Below, one piece after another: positions 40,735 through 50,345 of a stretch of DNA of 64,000 nt (its first letter is position 1; every line of letters starts with the position of its first letter). The notes below the pieces were generated by a model. It searched no databases, had not been told where the DNA came from, and worked only from the letters and a program-made list of their open reading frames with translations. This DNA is from Fen-1308 sp035319125 (GTDB taxonomy: Bacteria > Nitrospirota > Thermodesulfovibrionia > Thermodesulfovibrionales > Dissulfurispiraceae): NCBI GenBank assembly GCA_035319125.1, contig DATHDG010000034.1, forward strand, positions 16,009 to 80,008, in the 5' to 3' direction. Both the position numbers and the translations under genes were made by a program.

Positions 40735-41177
40735 CACCCGAACCGATTTAACTTCTCTTTCGCTCTTGCCAGGATTTCCTTATCACTTTTATAATGAAGC
40801 AATTCGAGCGCTTCCTCCAAAGGGACCCATTTAGCGTCATCGACTTCCCAGCTTAAGTTGTTCGGTTCGCCCGAAATATAGCCGAGGAGGAAATATGTCA
40901 CTGTTTTCTTGCACTTTGCATTTTCACCCTTTAGATAAAACCAGTAAGATTTCTGTCCGAGCTGGTCAATTATGGAGCCAGTAAGTCCGGTCTCCTCCTG
41001 TATTTCTCTAACAGCAGCCATCTCTGGGCTTTCATCCTTATCTATAATGCCCTTAGGGAGTGTCCATACCGTACCTTTCTTTGTTGCAATAAGCGCGACA
41101 TCAAACTGATTGCCCAGTTTTCTATATATAACCCCTCCGGCAGAATACAGATACTTGAGGGCAGCAGGTTTTATCAC
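40734..41177 (-). CDS. NUDIX hydrolase, Ap4A/diadenosine type
   Basis: A 147-residue NUDIX protein. The box is GIIDKDE-SPEMAAVREIQEETGL, fitting the consensus. SAGGVIYRKLGNQFDVALI and WTLPKGIIDKDE are the layout of bacterial diadenosine-polyphosphate or bis-nucleosyl tetraphosphate hydrolases. A GTG start at 41177 overlaps the rseP stop (GTGA). It is part of the minus-strand operon uppS-cdsA-dxr-rseP-NUDIX-rfaE2. Confidence 0.9.
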   Translation of the reverse strand: MIKPAALKYLYSAGGVIYRKLGNQFDVALIATKKGTVWTLPKGIIDKDESPEMAAVREIQEETGLTGSIIDQLGQKSYWFYLKGENAKCKKTVTYFLLGYISGEPNNLSWEVDDAKWVPLEEALELLHYKSDKEILARAKEKLNRFG

Positions 41178-42274
41178 GGCACGACCTTGTTGGCAAGCAA
41201 TCTGAACATATCGTTATACATTACGAGCGCCATGAGTGCCAACAATAGCGCGATGCCGATGCGCTGCGAAATAGCAATGGCTTTTTCGCTGACAGGCTTG
41301 CCTCTGGCAGCCTCCACCGCCATGAATAACAGATGTCCACCATCAAGGACAGGAATAGGCAAAAGATTAAGCACTCCAAGGTTGACGCTTACAAGTGCCA
41401 TAAAGAGAAAATAGGTTATTGCACCTGCTGACGCCGCTTTGCTTGATTCTGAAAATATACTGATCGGGCCTCCGAGGTTCTTAAAAGATATTTCGCCACT
41501 AAGTGTCATCCATAGAGAGTCAAATATAACCGTGCCCATCTTGTAAGTAGCATAAAAGCCCTTCAATGGAGCATCCGGCAATGATCTGCTTTCAACAATA
41601 GTATAAAGCCCCTGCCCGGTTTTCTTGATCCCTATGCGGCCCACACTTATAGTTTTGCCTGATTTGATCGTCTGGCTGACAGCCACTGGAGTAATAGTGA
41701 GCTTGAGCTGTTCCTGTCCCCGCTGCACATTAAAGTCCAGGGGTTTGCCGGGATTAAGACCAACAGCATTAACAATATCTATCCAAGTATTTATTTCTGT
41801 ATCTCCGATCCTTACGATCTTATCACCCTTCTGAATACCCGCAGTTGCCGCCGGATAGCCGGGCTCCACTTCATCCACGATTGGCATAAGGTTCTTTAGA
41901 TCAGGCACTGGAACCTCGATGCCGATAGCAAGAAGGGAAGTGTAAAGCACAAATGTAAGGAGTATGTTGAACATTGGACCGGCAAGTACTATCATAGCCT
42001 TTTTCCACAGCTCCTGAGCCTTGAACGACCGCCCTGCGTCTTCAGGACTAACTTCATCGCCCACGTCTTCGCCGTACATTTTAACGTATCCGCCAAGCGG
42101 CAACAATGAAATCAGATATTCCGTCTCGCCGAACTTTTTTCCTACTACGCGCGGGCCAAATCCCAAAGAGAATTTCAACACCTTTACACCACTGAGTTTG
42201 GCAAAAACAAAATGACCCAGTTCATGGACAAAAATAAGAACGCCAAAAAGCACTGTGGCAAATAAAAAACTCAC
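41174..42274 (-). CDS. rseP: Site-2 zinc metalloprotease RseP
   Basis: Intramembrane protease that cleaves anti-sigma factors and signal-peptide remnants. A 366-residue protein with the active-site helix containing HELGH (His17, Glu18, His21) at the N-terminus, LDGGHLL (second zinc ligand, about residue 311) and C-terminal membrane helices. A single PDZ region lies near residues 120-190 (AATAGIQKGDKIVRIGD), where E. coli RseP has two. GTG start 42274 overlaps the dxr stop. The gene order dxr-rseP is widely conserved. Confidence 0.96.
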   Translation of the reverse strand: MSFLFATVLFGVLIFVHELGHFVFAKLSGVKVLKFSLGFGPRVVGKKFGETEYLISLLPLGGYVKMYGEDVGDEVSPEDAGRSFKAQELWKKAMIVLAGPMFNILLTFVLYTSLLAIGIEVPVPDLKNLMPIVDEVEPGYPAATAGIQKGDKIVRIGDTEINTWIDIVNAVGLNPGKPLDFNVQRGQEQLKLTITPVAVSQTIKSGKTISVGRIGIKKTGQGLYTIVESRSLPDAPLKGFYATYKMGTVIFDSLWMTLSGEISFKNLGGPISIFSESSKAASAGAITYFLFMALVSVNLGVLNLLPIPVLDGGHLLFMAVEAARGKPVSEKAIAISQRIGIALLLALMALVMYNDMFRLLANKVVP

Positions 42275-43428
42275 TTATTTATAACCTCCGAAGCTTTTGC
42301 CCTGGCCCATCTGTCTGCTTCAAGCACTACATTCAGCTGCATCGCCTCTTTTATATCATGGTCCTTCATGACCCGTTTTATTATAGCAGGTATATCCATA
42401 AAGCCTATCAATCCATCTAAAAAAGCATGCACGGCAATCTCATTAGCGGCGTTCAGAACTGCCGGCATTGTCCCGCCAATTCCTGCTGCTGAATATGCAA
42501 GATCCAGACATGGAAACACATCGATGTCCGGTTTATGGAAAGTAAGTCCCCGCAGCTCTTCCCACCGGAGAGGTGTCATGATTTCATGAAGTCGTTCCGG
42601 GAATGATAACGCATATGCGATAGGCCCTTTCATGTCAGGATTTGAGAGCTGCGCCATGCAGCTTCCATCCGCAAATTCAACAATCGAATGTACAATGCTT
42701 TGAGGATGGATAAGCACGTCAATTCTGTCCAGCGGTATTCCAAAAAGCGCTCGAGCTTCAATGACCTCAAGGCCTTTATTCATTAGAGTCGCTGAATCGA
42801 TTGTTATCTTTCTGCCCATCTGCCAGTTCGGGTGCCGCAGGGCGTCCGCGGGCGATATGTTCAAGAGTTCATCAGCCTTTTTGCCGAAAAAAGGGCCTCC
42901 AGACGCCGTGAGAATCAATCGCCTAATTGAATCCTTGCTGCTGCCGTTCATGCATTGGAAAAGAGCGCTATGTTCACTGTCCACGGGCAGCAACTTGGAG
43001 CCAGACTTCTTGAGTTCGGAGTTTATAATATCCCCTGCGATAACCAGCGTCTCCTTATTTGCAAGAGCAATGTCTTTTCCCGCTCTTACCGCCGTAAGTG
43101 TTGGAACCAACCCAGCGGAACCGACAATAGCGGATATTACCGTGTCCGCATTTTTCATTGCTGCAACTGTGCTGACACCATCCATTCCGCAAATGATATC
43201 GACTGCCAACCCTTGACCTGTGATTTCAGCTTTCAATTCGGCACAATTCTTAATATCTGCAACCGCAACCAGCTGCGGTCTGAATTCCTGAATTTGTTTC
43301 TTTAAAAGTTCGATGCCCTTCCCTGCAGCGAGGCCTACTACCCTGAAGCGATCAGGAAATCTGGCAATCACGTTCAGCGCATTCCTGCCGATGGATCCAG
43401 TAGATCCAAGTATAACGATATTTTTCAT
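42271..43428 (-). CDS. dxr: 1-Deoxy-D-xylulose-5-phosphate reductoisomerase
   Basis: Second step of the MEP pathway. A 385-residue NADPH-dependent enzyme with ILGSTGSIGRNALNVI at the N-terminus, ALANKETLVIAGDI, the metal/substrate site PVDSEHSALFQCM, TASGGPF and MNKGLEVIEARALF, and HPQSIVHSIVEFADGS. It is full length. The ATG 43428 overlaps the cdsA stop (ATGA). With ispD and ispF it completes much of the MEP route in this window. Confidence 0.97.
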   Translation of the reverse strand: MKNIVILGSTGSIGRNALNVIARFPDRFRVVGLAAGKGIELLKKQIQEFRPQLVAVADIKNCAELKAEITGQGLAVDIICGMDGVSTVAAMKNADTVISAIVGSAGLVPTLTAVRAGKDIALANKETLVIAGDIINSELKKSGSKLLPVDSEHSALFQCMNGSSKDSIRRLILTASGGPFFGKKADELLNISPADALRHPNWQMGRKITIDSATLMNKGLEVIEARALFGIPLDRIDVLIHPQSIVHSIVEFADGSCMAQLSNPDMKGPIAYALSFPERLHEIMTPLRWEELRGLTFHKPDIDVFPCLDLAYSAAGIGGTMPAVLNAANEIAVHAFLDGLIGFMDIPAIIKRVMKDHDIKEAMQLNVVLEADRWARAKASEVINK

Positions 43429-44219
43429 ATAAGCGATTTCAAGAAATAAAGAGTCGGCCCCGCGAAGAGAATGCTGTCGATCCTGTCAAGGACTCCGCCA
43501 TGTCCAGGGATAAGGCTACCTGAATCCTTAATGCCGGCATCACGCTTAAACATGGATTCCACCAGGTCTCCAACTATTGTTACAGCACCTATAATTGCGC
43601 CAATCCAGGCAAGCTTTGACATCCCAATTCCCCTTACCAGATAATGGCCGAAGACAATTGCTGCAAAGATCCCACCCCCTATGGATCCAACAGCTCCTTC
43701 CACCGTTTTATTGGGGCTGACCTCTTTGTACAATTTTCGCTTGCCTATGCTGCTTCCAATATAGTAAGCGAAGGTGTCAGCGCTCCACACGCTGAGGCAA
43801 AGCAGAAATATCCATTCACAGCCGTCAAGCCTCAGATACCACAAAGGCAGAAGCAAGACAGGGATATAAATGATGCTAACCACCGCGGGTGAAATATCCC
43901 TGAGTGCGAAAACCGGATTTTTCCTCAAGAAAAGCCTCGCCGATGCAATCAGCATGAATATGACAACAAAGGCCATTGTCATGGCCTTTTCAGGGGCTGA
44001 AGCAGGGACAAAAAAAGCGGCGCCAATCAGCAAAGCACCGCCTATTATGCCGACAATAGACATTGATCTCGGCGTCCGGTACATCGCATGAAATTCATGC
44101 TGAGCTAGTGCAGATATCACAGCCAGCAGGATAAGGAAGTATGCGGGCGACAATTTAACGACATAAAGGTAAAGAAGCGGAACGGCAATCAGTGCTACCA
44201 CTACTCTTTTCAGATGCAT
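43425..44219 (-). CDS. cdsA: Phosphatidate cytidylyltransferase CdsA
   Basis: Makes CDP-diacylglycerol for phospholipid synthesis. A 264-residue polytopic membrane protein (about seven helices) whose C-terminal half carries the family signature: VWSADTFAYYIGSSIGKRKLYKEVSPNKTVEG and then GDLVESMFKRDAGIKDSGSLIPGHGGVLDRIDS. ATG 44219 overlaps uppS by 10 nt. It is part of the operon uppS-cdsA-dxr-rseP common in bacteria. Confidence 0.95.
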   Translation of the reverse strand: MHLKRVVVALIAVPLLYLYVVKLSPAYFLILLAVISALAQHEFHAMYRTPRSMSIVGIIGGALLIGAAFFVPASAPEKAMTMAFVVIFMLIASARLFLRKNPVFALRDISPAVVSIIYIPVLLLPLWYLRLDGCEWIFLLCLSVWSADTFAYYIGSSIGKRKLYKEVSPNKTVEGAVGSIGGGIFAAIVFGHYLVRGIGMSKLAWIGAIIGAVTIVGDLVESMFKRDAGIKDSGSLIPGHGGVLDRIDSILFAGPTLYFLKSLI

Positions 44220-44926
44220 TGAATATTTCCACCTTTGACCTTACCGAAACGCCTGTCCCTCATCTGATATTGATAGATTGCCTCAAGAAATTCTTCGCGG
44301 GAGAAATCGGGCCAAAGGGTACTCGTGAAAAAAAACTCAGAGTATGCCGACTGCCACAACAGAAAATTGCTCAATCGCTGCTCTCCGCTCGTCCGGATTA
44401 TAAGATCCGGATCGGGAGCATCTTCAGTGTCCATTAGACTGCCAAGAGCTTTCTCAGTTATCTCATCAACGTCTTTTGAGGAAATAAACAGTTTTCTCAC
44501 AGCCCTGATGATTTCATCCCTCCCTCCGTAACTCAGGGCGCAATAAACCACCATCCTCGAATTCTCAGCCGTTGTCTTTTCAACATGCTCAATCAGATTC
44601 CTGATATGTGAAGAAAGTTTCTCCCTGTTGCCTATGACTTTGAATCGAACGTTTTCCTTCATGAAATTGTCAAGATCATTGATAAGAAATGTCTCTAAAA
44701 GCGTCATTATCACCGATATTTCCGATGCCGGTCTCTTCCAGTTTTCCAGAGAAAAAGCATACATGGAAAGGTTTTTGATGCCTATTCCGCCAGCGGCGCG
44801 CACAATTTCAGAGGCCCTCTCAACACCCCTCTTATGTCCTTCTGAACGAGGCAGTCCGCGCATTTCAGCCCAGCGGCCGTTGCCGTCCATAATGATTCCA
44901 ACATGATTCGGGATCGCTCTTTCCAT
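44210..44926 (-). CDS. uppS: Undecaprenyl diphosphate synthase (isoprenyl transferase)
   Basis: Elongates farnesyl diphosphate to the C55 cell-wall lipid carrier. The signature IIMDGNGRWAEMRGLPRSEGH with the catalytic Asp is near the N-terminus, and SFENWKRP-type (SLENWKRP) and DPDLIIRTSGEQRLSNFLLWQSAYSE follow. 238 aa from ATG 44926; a GTG at 44929 would add one residue. GAGGTGA precedes it. First gene of the minus-strand lipid operon, downstream of an FG-GAP protein. Confidence 0.96.
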   Translation of the reverse strand: MERAIPNHVGIIMDGNGRWAEMRGLPRSEGHKRGVERASEIVRAAGGIGIKNLSMYAFSLENWKRPASEISVIMTLLETFLINDLDNFMKENVRFKVIGNREKLSSHIRNLIEHVEKTTAENSRMVVYCALSYGGRDEIIRAVRKLFISSKDVDEITEKALGSLMDTEDAPDPDLIIRTSGEQRLSNFLLWQSAYSEFFFTSTLWPDFSREEFLEAIYQYQMRDRRFGKVKGGNIQCI

Positions 44927-44951
44927 CACCAGATCACCTCAGAGACGAAGA

Positions 44952-46727
44952 CTATCTGCCCTTTGTAGAAAAAACATAGAGCTTGATGCCCATGGGATTC
45001 TTTCCTTTCAGAAGATCCTTGGCATTGCTAAGCAGATAGGGTTTAACAAGCACTATAAGTCTGTCATTAACTACCGTATAGTCAAGAATGTTACCACTGA
45101 TCTCTTCCAGGAAGCTTGCCTCTTCCACCGAAATGCCGTTCCACCAGAAACTCCTGAGTTCTGACGAGGAATATCCTATGCTTCTGGCAAAATTGATCAT
45201 CGATTTACGTTTAGGGGCAATAACCTCCGCATTGTATGATACGAGACGATCCTTCAAGGTCCAGTTGCCCTTTTCTATCATCAGATTTCCGGATTCCTTT
45301 TTGTATGCGTCTGCAAAGCCGCCAAAGTCTTCATTACTCACCCATGTCCTGACGCCTTTGTCGTTATAGAAATTAAGAAACCCGTTCTCATCCCATGCAA
45401 AAAGTGCGCGGCGTCCATCAGGAGCATAAACGTACTGAAAGTCATAAATATTGATACCTTGAGGCAGCTTTATATATGCACCTTTCTTAAAAGTGCCGTT
45501 ATCATAATCCAAAGCATACATCTTGCCTTCAAATCCCTCGCCTTCGGAAAAGCTCTGTGCAGCAATGACATTTTCGACCTTACGAAGGAAAATGTCGTCG
45601 GCCTGCCATATAAGCTTGAAAGCGCCTGCTTCAAGCGCATAGATATAAGAACGCACGCGGGTGCGCGACCCTATTTGGCGTTTGGCAAGCATCGAGTCGC
45701 CGGTTGGAGCAGTGACAGGTCGGCCGTCGGACATTGTTGTAATAAGGAGGACATCACGGCCGTTCTTTTTTGCATCGACAGAATCAGCCCATAATACTTC
45801 ACCTGTGCCTGGCGGATCGAACTCCCATTGAAGTTTAAGATCTAGATCAGGCCTGTAGATTCCGACATGGTCACCAGATGCCAAGACTATGTCCGGACTC
45901 CCATCTCCGTCAAAATCGCCAACGGTTAGCCGTTTGGCAGAGAAAGGCATTTTGTATGTCAGTAATGCCTCGCCTTCGCGAGGGGCAAATGCGCCCGCAG
46001 AGAATTTTAGTTGCTTGACAGCAGCCACATGAACTGAAGTCTTAGCTTCTGAAAACTGTTTGCCGTCGCTAACCCAGTAGAGTTTCTGAGTCATATCTAC
46101 CGCGTTTTTCGACTCTTCTGCGCTGAGGATTAAAGCAACCTCAGCACCCTTTGCCTTTGCCTCTGTAATTACCTCGGCAGCTGAGGCATTCTGCAGGGCA
46201 GTATCTATGATTTCAAAGCGCCCGGAATCGAGAAGAGAGTGATAATAGGCATCTCCAAGATACCAGTCTATATTGCCCTGATAAAACAGCAGCCTAATCT
46301 TTCTTGCCGGGATCTTAATCCTGGCACCGGCAAAATCCTCAGGCTTGCCGGATAAAATCACACCCTTCGCGGCAGAAGTCTCTGCCGAATGGACTTCAAA
46401 AATCCCGACAGGCATTTGCACATTGCCCATTTGTTCCTTGGTAACGGGATGAACAAAAGGCGCCCCTTCCTTGAACGCGGTTATCCTCATCCCTTCCTTA
46501 ACTGATGCTGACTTGCCTTTGTCGATGACAACTGACTTCCCGGCGATCGAAGAGACACTGCCCGATAGCGGAATGAAATAGGAGAGGATATCTTCCTTCA
46601 GCGCATTTAGCGATGAGCCGAGTGCCGCAGAGGACAGCTCTCCCTTTTGGGCCGCATTGCCAGCCATTGGCGCCAAAATCGAGACTGAAAATATCAACAG
46701 AACTAGTGAAATCACTTTTCTTATCAT
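44952..46727 (-). CDS. Secreted FG-GAP/VCBS repeat protein, FlgT-like N-terminal region
   Basis: A 591-residue exported protein. The signal peptide (VISLVLLIFSVSILAPMAGNAA) is followed by a region with SGSVSSIAGKSVVIDKGKSASVKEGM, resembling the C-terminal barrel of FlgT-like proteins, then a GGDEF-free alpha/beta stretch (FEIIDTALQNASAAEVI) and FG-GAP repeats with the calcium-type loop FDGDGSPDIVLASG. The rest is beta-propeller-like. I start at ATG 46727, nine nt inside the first possible TTG. It is read toward uppS and diverges from bamD. Function unknown; a periplasmic or outer-membrane scaffold is plausible. No lipobox is evident. Confidence 0.75.
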   Translation of the reverse strand: MIRKVISLVLLIFSVSILAPMAGNAAQKGELSSAALGSSLNALKEDILSYFIPLSGSVSSIAGKSVVIDKGKSASVKEGMRITAFKEGAPFVHPVTKEQMGNVQMPVGIFEVHSAETSAAKGVILSGKPEDFAGARIKIPARKIRLLFYQGNIDWYLGDAYYHSLLDSGRFEIIDTALQNASAAEVITEAKAKGAEVALILSAEESKNAVDMTQKLYWVSDGKQFSEAKTSVHVAAVKQLKFSAGAFAPREGEALLTYKMPFSAKRLTVGDFDGDGSPDIVLASGDHVGIYRPDLDLKLQWEFDPPGTGEVLWADSVDAKKNGRDVLLITTMSDGRPVTAPTGDSMLAKRQIGSRTRVRSYIYALEAGAFKLIWQADDIFLRKVENVIAAQSFSEGEGFEGKMYALDYDNGTFKKGAYIKLPQGINIYDFQYVYAPDGRRALFAWDENGFLNFYNDKGVRTWVSNEDFGGFADAYKKESGNLMIEKGNWTLKDRLVSYNAEVIAPKRKSMINFARSIGYSSSELRSFWWNGISVEEASFLEEISGNILDYTVVNDRLIVLVKPYLLSNAKDLLKGKNPMGIKLYVFSTKGR

Positions 46728-46804
46728 GGATGTCAAACACCCCCGATTAATCTGGAAAATGCAAGTAACAGTTTAAAATATGGGCTAAATATAAGTCAAA
46801 ATGC

Positions 46805-46833
46805 TTGACTAATCCCGGCCTTTATGGTTTAAA
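46805..46833 (+). promoter_or_regulatory. Promoter for bamD
   Basis: TTGACT (46805-46810) and TTTAAA (46828-46833) are spaced 17 nt. The -10 ends only 8 nt before the bamD ATG at 46842, so the transcript would have almost no leader. Confidence 0.5.
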
Positions 46834-46841
46834 TAAATTTC

Positions 46842-47597
46842 ATGAGAAAAATATCCTTGGTTTTCATATTGGTATGCTCGCTTCTCGTCGCTGCCGTTGT
46901 AACGGGCTGCAGCAAGAAGGATGTTAAACCTGAAGGTGCCTATGACCCTGAAAAGTACCTTACAAATGCAGATGTTTTAGTCAGTGAAAAGAAATACGAC
47001 GAGGCACGCAAAGAACTGCTTGAGGTAAAGAACAGAGACTCTCAAAAAAAATACGGTGCGCTGGCTCAATTGAAGATAGCTGACAGCTACAATAAAGAGG
47101 GTGAACCGGATCTCGCTATAGCTGAATACCGCAAATTCATAGAAAATTATCCGGACAATCAGTTTGCTTCATATGCTCAGTATCAAATCGCTATGGCCTA
47201 CTATTCTCAGATTGAATCTCCTGACAGGGGCACCGGTGCTGCTCAAAGCGCACTCATTGAATTTAACCGCCTCAAACAGCTGTATCCTAGAAATCCGTAC
47301 CGTGACATTGTCGAACTGCGAATAGAAAAGGCGCAGAACGTTATTGCCGACGGTGACTTCATGATTGGAGAATTCTATTTCAATAAGGAATCCTATACTG
47401 CAGCGCTCGGCAGGCTTGAGGGTTTGCTCGTGAAATATCCTAATTATAAGAAAGCTGATACAACTATGCTTTTAATCGGCAAGTCATACACAGCCCTAAA
47501 AATGAGAGACAAAGCCAAAGAAACCTTTGACCGTCTCATACAAAAGTATCCTTCAAGTGATGCTGCAAAAGAGGCAGCAAAGCTGGTTTCACATTAA
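46842..47597 (+). CDS. bamD: Outer membrane protein assembly lipoprotein BamD
   Basis: Essential part of the BAM complex that inserts beta-barrels into the outer membrane. A 251-residue lipoprotein with lipobox VVTGCSKK (Cys near residue 23) and TPR repeats (YDEARKELLEVKNRD, ALAQLKIADSYNKEGEPDLAIAEYRKFIENYP, ASYAQYQIAMAYY). A short variable tail lacks the terminal helix of the E. coli protein. First gene of a plus-strand run that goes on to the siroheme and lipid A genes. YfiO is the old name. Confidence 0.9.
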   Translation: MRKISLVFILVCSLLVAAVVTGCSKKDVKPEGAYDPEKYLTNADVLVSEKKYDEARKELLEVKNRDSQKKYGALAQLKIADSYNKEGEPDLAIAEYRKFIENYPDNQFASYAQYQIAMAYYSQIESPDRGTGAAQSALIEFNRLKQLYPRNPYRDIVELRIEKAQNVIADGDFMIGEFYFNKESYTAALGRLEGLLVKYPNYKKADTTMLLIGKSYTALKMRDKAKETFDRLIQKYPSSDAAKEAAKLVSH

Positions 47598-47628
47598 TCC
47601 AGGACCGAACACAAAAGGATCTCAAGGC

Positions 47629-48270
47629 TTGCAATCGAACTATTATCCGGCCTATCTTGACCTAAAGGGCAAAAAATGTGTAGTGGTTGGAGGAGGCAAG
47701 ATCGCTGAAAGAAAGGTGAAAATGCTCTTGAGAGCCGGTGCATCCGTACATGTAATAAGTCCGGAAATTACCGGATCGCTCAGGCTGCTTAAGACCAAGA
47801 GATGTATTCGATATTCGTCCAGGATATACAGAAAAGGCGACTTAAAGAATGCATGGTTGACGATTGCTGCGACTTCTGAACAAGAAGTAAACATAGCGGT
47901 GTCTGAAGATGCGCCTTTTCTCGTCAACGTGATAGATGCTCCAGAATTGGCCAACTTTATTACACCAGCTTTAGTGCAAACCGGTCCACTTCAGATAGCT
48001 GTTTCGACCGGTGGATCAAGTCCAGCTATGGCAGCATCGATAAGGCGTGAGCTTGAGCTGCTTTTCGATAAAAATATTGGGCAATATTTAAGCTATATCG
48101 GTAAGATGAGGAGAAAGCTTTTTGAAACCGTCCAGGATACTAAGATAAGAGAGGGCTTTTTCAAGATTGCCGGATCACCAAGACTATTGGATTTAGTACG
48201 CAAGCGGGGATTCAATGCGGCAAAAAAAGAAGTCATGCAAGAGTTGTCGCGTATAGAGGGATTAAAGTGA
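47629..48270 (+). CDS. Precorrin-2 dehydrogenase / sirohydrochlorin ferrochelatase-type (Met8/CysG-N family)
   Basis: A 213-residue enzyme making siroheme precursors. It has the Rossmann start YYPAYLDLKGKKCVVVGGGKIAERK, TIAATSEQEVN, and ITPALVQTGPLQIAVSTGGSSPAMA, the CysG-N/SirC signatures. I start at TTG 47629, placed so that the protein begins with the conserved YYPAYLDL; a longer frame upstream overlaps the end of bamD. Siroheme serves sulfite or nitrite reductase. No uroporphyrinogen methyltransferase domain is attached. It lies 31 nt after bamD. Confidence 0.9.
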   Translation: MQSNYYPAYLDLKGKKCVVVGGGKIAERKVKMLLRAGASVHVISPEITGSLRLLKTKRCIRYSSRIYRKGDLKNAWLTIAATSEQEVNIAVSEDAPFLVNVIDAPELANFITPALVQTGPLQIAVSTGGSSPAMAASIRRELELLFDKNIGQYLSYIGKMRRKLFETVQDTKIREGFFKIAGSPRLLDLVRKRGFNAAKKEVMQELSRIEGLK

Positions 48271-49211
48271 TCAGCGTCGGTGTAATTGGAGTAGGTTATC
48301 TTGGGCAGCATCACGCGCGGATTTATTCCGAGTTAAAAGGCGTAAAGCTTACAGCCATTATAGACTCAGACATGAAAAGAGCTGAAGAGATATCTGCCAA
48401 ATATGGCGGCAAGGCTTTTGCAAATCATCGCGATGCCATGGACATAGTTGACGCTTTCAGTATTGCAGCCCCCACTACGCTCCATCATAAAATTGCACTC
48501 GATTGTCTGAAAAAAGGCAAGCATCTACTGATTGAAAAGCCGATAGCTGCAACCATAGAAGAAGCAGACGATATAATTGCTGAAGCCGACAGGGTCGGCA
48601 CTATCGTACAAATTGGCCATCTCGAAAGGTTCAATCCGGCCGTGCAATCTTTATTCTCGCTGATCACACACCCAGTTTTTTTTGAAGCTGAAAGATTGTC
48701 TCCATTTCTCGGCAGAGGAACAGACGTGGATATAACGCTGGATCTCATGATACATGACATCGACATTATTCTCGCGATACTTGCCCATGGTGGGCTGGCA
48801 CCCGATGTCAAAGACATTAAAGCTTCAGCAGCAAAAGTGCTTACAACAAATATCGATGAAGCTAACGCATGGTTTGAATTTGAAAATGGTGCGCAAGCCC
48901 GTCTGACTGCCAGCAGGCTTTCATTCGAGAAGTCCCGGAAGCTTAAGATCTTTCAGGACAATGCGTTTCTGGTTGTAGATTATCAGAGCATGGAGATCAA
49001 GCGTTTTTATAACGACAATGGTAGAATAAGCTCTCAGATAATCCCTGTGGAAAAGCGTGAACCGCTCAAGGAAGAGCTTCAGGATTTCATCAGTTGCATA
49101 GTCGATAAGCGCAGGCCTCTTGTCTCGGCGTCCGACGGAAGAAATGCACTAAAGATAGCCATGAAAATAGGTCAAATTATGCCTGAAGTGAAAACTAGGA
49201 AAGGACAATAG
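48267..49211 (+). CDS. Gfo/Idh/MocA oxidoreductase, GnnA-like candidate
   Basis: A 314-residue NAD-dependent sugar dehydrogenase family protein. The Rossmann motif GVGYLGQHHARIY is at the N-terminus, the catalytic EKPIA motif follows near residue 91, and the MIHDIDIILAI region matches the family. It is followed by a DegT aminotransferase and lpxB. In Acidithiobacillus such a pair, GnnA (dehydrogenase) and GnnB (aminotransferase), sits beside lpxA and lpxB and makes UDP-GlcNAc3N for lipid A. The context suggests the same here. GTG start 48267 overlaps the previous stop. The role as GnnA is inferred, not shown. Confidence 0.8.
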   Translation: MISVGVIGVGYLGQHHARIYSELKGVKLTAIIDSDMKRAEEISAKYGGKAFANHRDAMDIVDAFSIAAPTTLHHKIALDCLKKGKHLLIEKPIAATIEEADDIIAEADRVGTIVQIGHLERFNPAVQSLFSLITHPVFFEAERLSPFLGRGTDVDITLDLMIHDIDIILAILAHGGLAPDVKDIKASAAKVLTTNIDEANAWFEFENGAQARLTASRLSFEKSRKLKIFQDNAFLVVDYQSMEIKRFYNDNGRISSQIIPVEKREPLKEELQDFISCIVDKRRPLVSASDGRNALKIAMKIGQIMPEVKTRKGQ

Positions 49212-49250
49212 CCGATACAAGTTAGTGAGGCTCTTAAGGGTACGATTTCA

Positions 49251-50345
49251 ATGATACCAATGCTCGATCTTAAGAAGCAGTATTTGGACATTAAAGACGA
49301 AATTCTTTTTGCTATAAACGAGGTGCTCGAAAGCTCTCAGTACGTGTTAGGAAAGAAGGGGGCTGCGCTTGAGGAGAAGATCAGGTCATATTACGGTGTG
49401 AATGAGGCGATCGGCGTTGCTTCTGGTACGGATGCTCTTCATCTAGCAATCAGAGCACTGGGAATCGGACCCGGAGATGAAGTAATTACTACGCCGTTCA
49501 CATTTTTCGCCACTGCCGAAGCAATATTGTACGTTGGCGCAAAGCCCATTTTTGCGGACATCGAGCCTGACACGATGAACATCGATCCCGTATCTGTAGA
49601 AAAGCTTATCACAAAAAAAACAAAGGCGATTCTGCCGGTGCATATTTTCGGACATCCAGCCGACATGCATCGCATAATGGATTTGGCAAGAGCGCATGGA
49701 CTGAAGGTCGTGGAGGATTGCGCTCAGTCTTTCGGTTCCTCAATTAACGGCAGGAAGACCGGAAGTTTTGGAGATGCAGCTTGCTTTAGCTTTTACCCTA
49801 GCAAGAACCTTGGTGCATACGGAGATGGCGGAATGCTGATACTTAATGACCAAGAGACAGCCGAGATCGTGAGGAAATTGAGAAACCATGGCTCAAAAGG
49901 CGGCTATCGTCATGAATGCCTTGGCTATAACAGCAGGCTCGATGAACTGCAGGCGGCCATACTCCTGACAAAAATTAAAAGGATAGACGAATATAATGCA
50001 AAGCGGAGGGCCAAGGCCGGACTGTACACTAAATTGCTGTCAGGCGCTATAGCATGTCCTGTAGAAAAAGAAGGTGCCGTGCATGTCTATCATCAGTATA
50101 CGATCAGATGCAGCAGGAGGGATGACATACAGACATCCCTGCGGGATAGGGGAATACCATCTGTTGTTTATTATCCGATCCCGCTGCACATGCAGAATGC
50201 CATGAAGTTTCTCGGGCATAAAGAGGGTGATTTTCCGGTAACGGAGTCGGTTTCGCGCGAAGTGTTATCTCTTCCGATTTATCCGGAGCTGGACGATGCA
50301 GATGTAAGCCTGATATCAGATGCTATCCTTAAATGTCTGGCTTAA
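49251..50345 (+). CDS. DegT/DnrJ/EryC1/StrS aminotransferase, GnnB-like candidate
   Basis: A 364-residue PLP-dependent sugar aminotransferase. Signatures: GKKGAALEEKIRSYYGV, GVASGTDALHLAIRAL, TTPFTFFATAEAI, VEDCAQSFGS and FSFYPSKNLGAYGDGGML, whose Lys forms the Schiff base (about residue 187). The dehydrogenase immediately upstream would supply the 3-keto sugar. GnnB of Acidithiobacillus has the same family and partner. lpxB starts 13 nt inside the end of this gene. The prediction is that it makes the 3-amino group of UDP-GlcNAc3N, an inference from context. Confidence 0.85.
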   Translation: MIPMLDLKKQYLDIKDEILFAINEVLESSQYVLGKKGAALEEKIRSYYGVNEAIGVASGTDALHLAIRALGIGPGDEVITTPFTFFATAEAILYVGAKPIFADIEPDTMNIDPVSVEKLITKKTKAILPVHIFGHPADMHRIMDLARAHGLKVVEDCAQSFGSSINGRKTGSFGDAACFSFYPSKNLGAYGDGGMLILNDQETAEIVRKLRNHGSKGGYRHECLGYNSRLDELQAAILLTKIKRIDEYNAKRRAKAGLYTKLLSGAIACPVEKEGAVHVYHQYTIRCSRRDDIQTSLRDRGIPSVVYYPIPLHMQNAMKFLGHKEGDFPVTESVSREVLSLPIYPELDDADVSLISDAILKCLA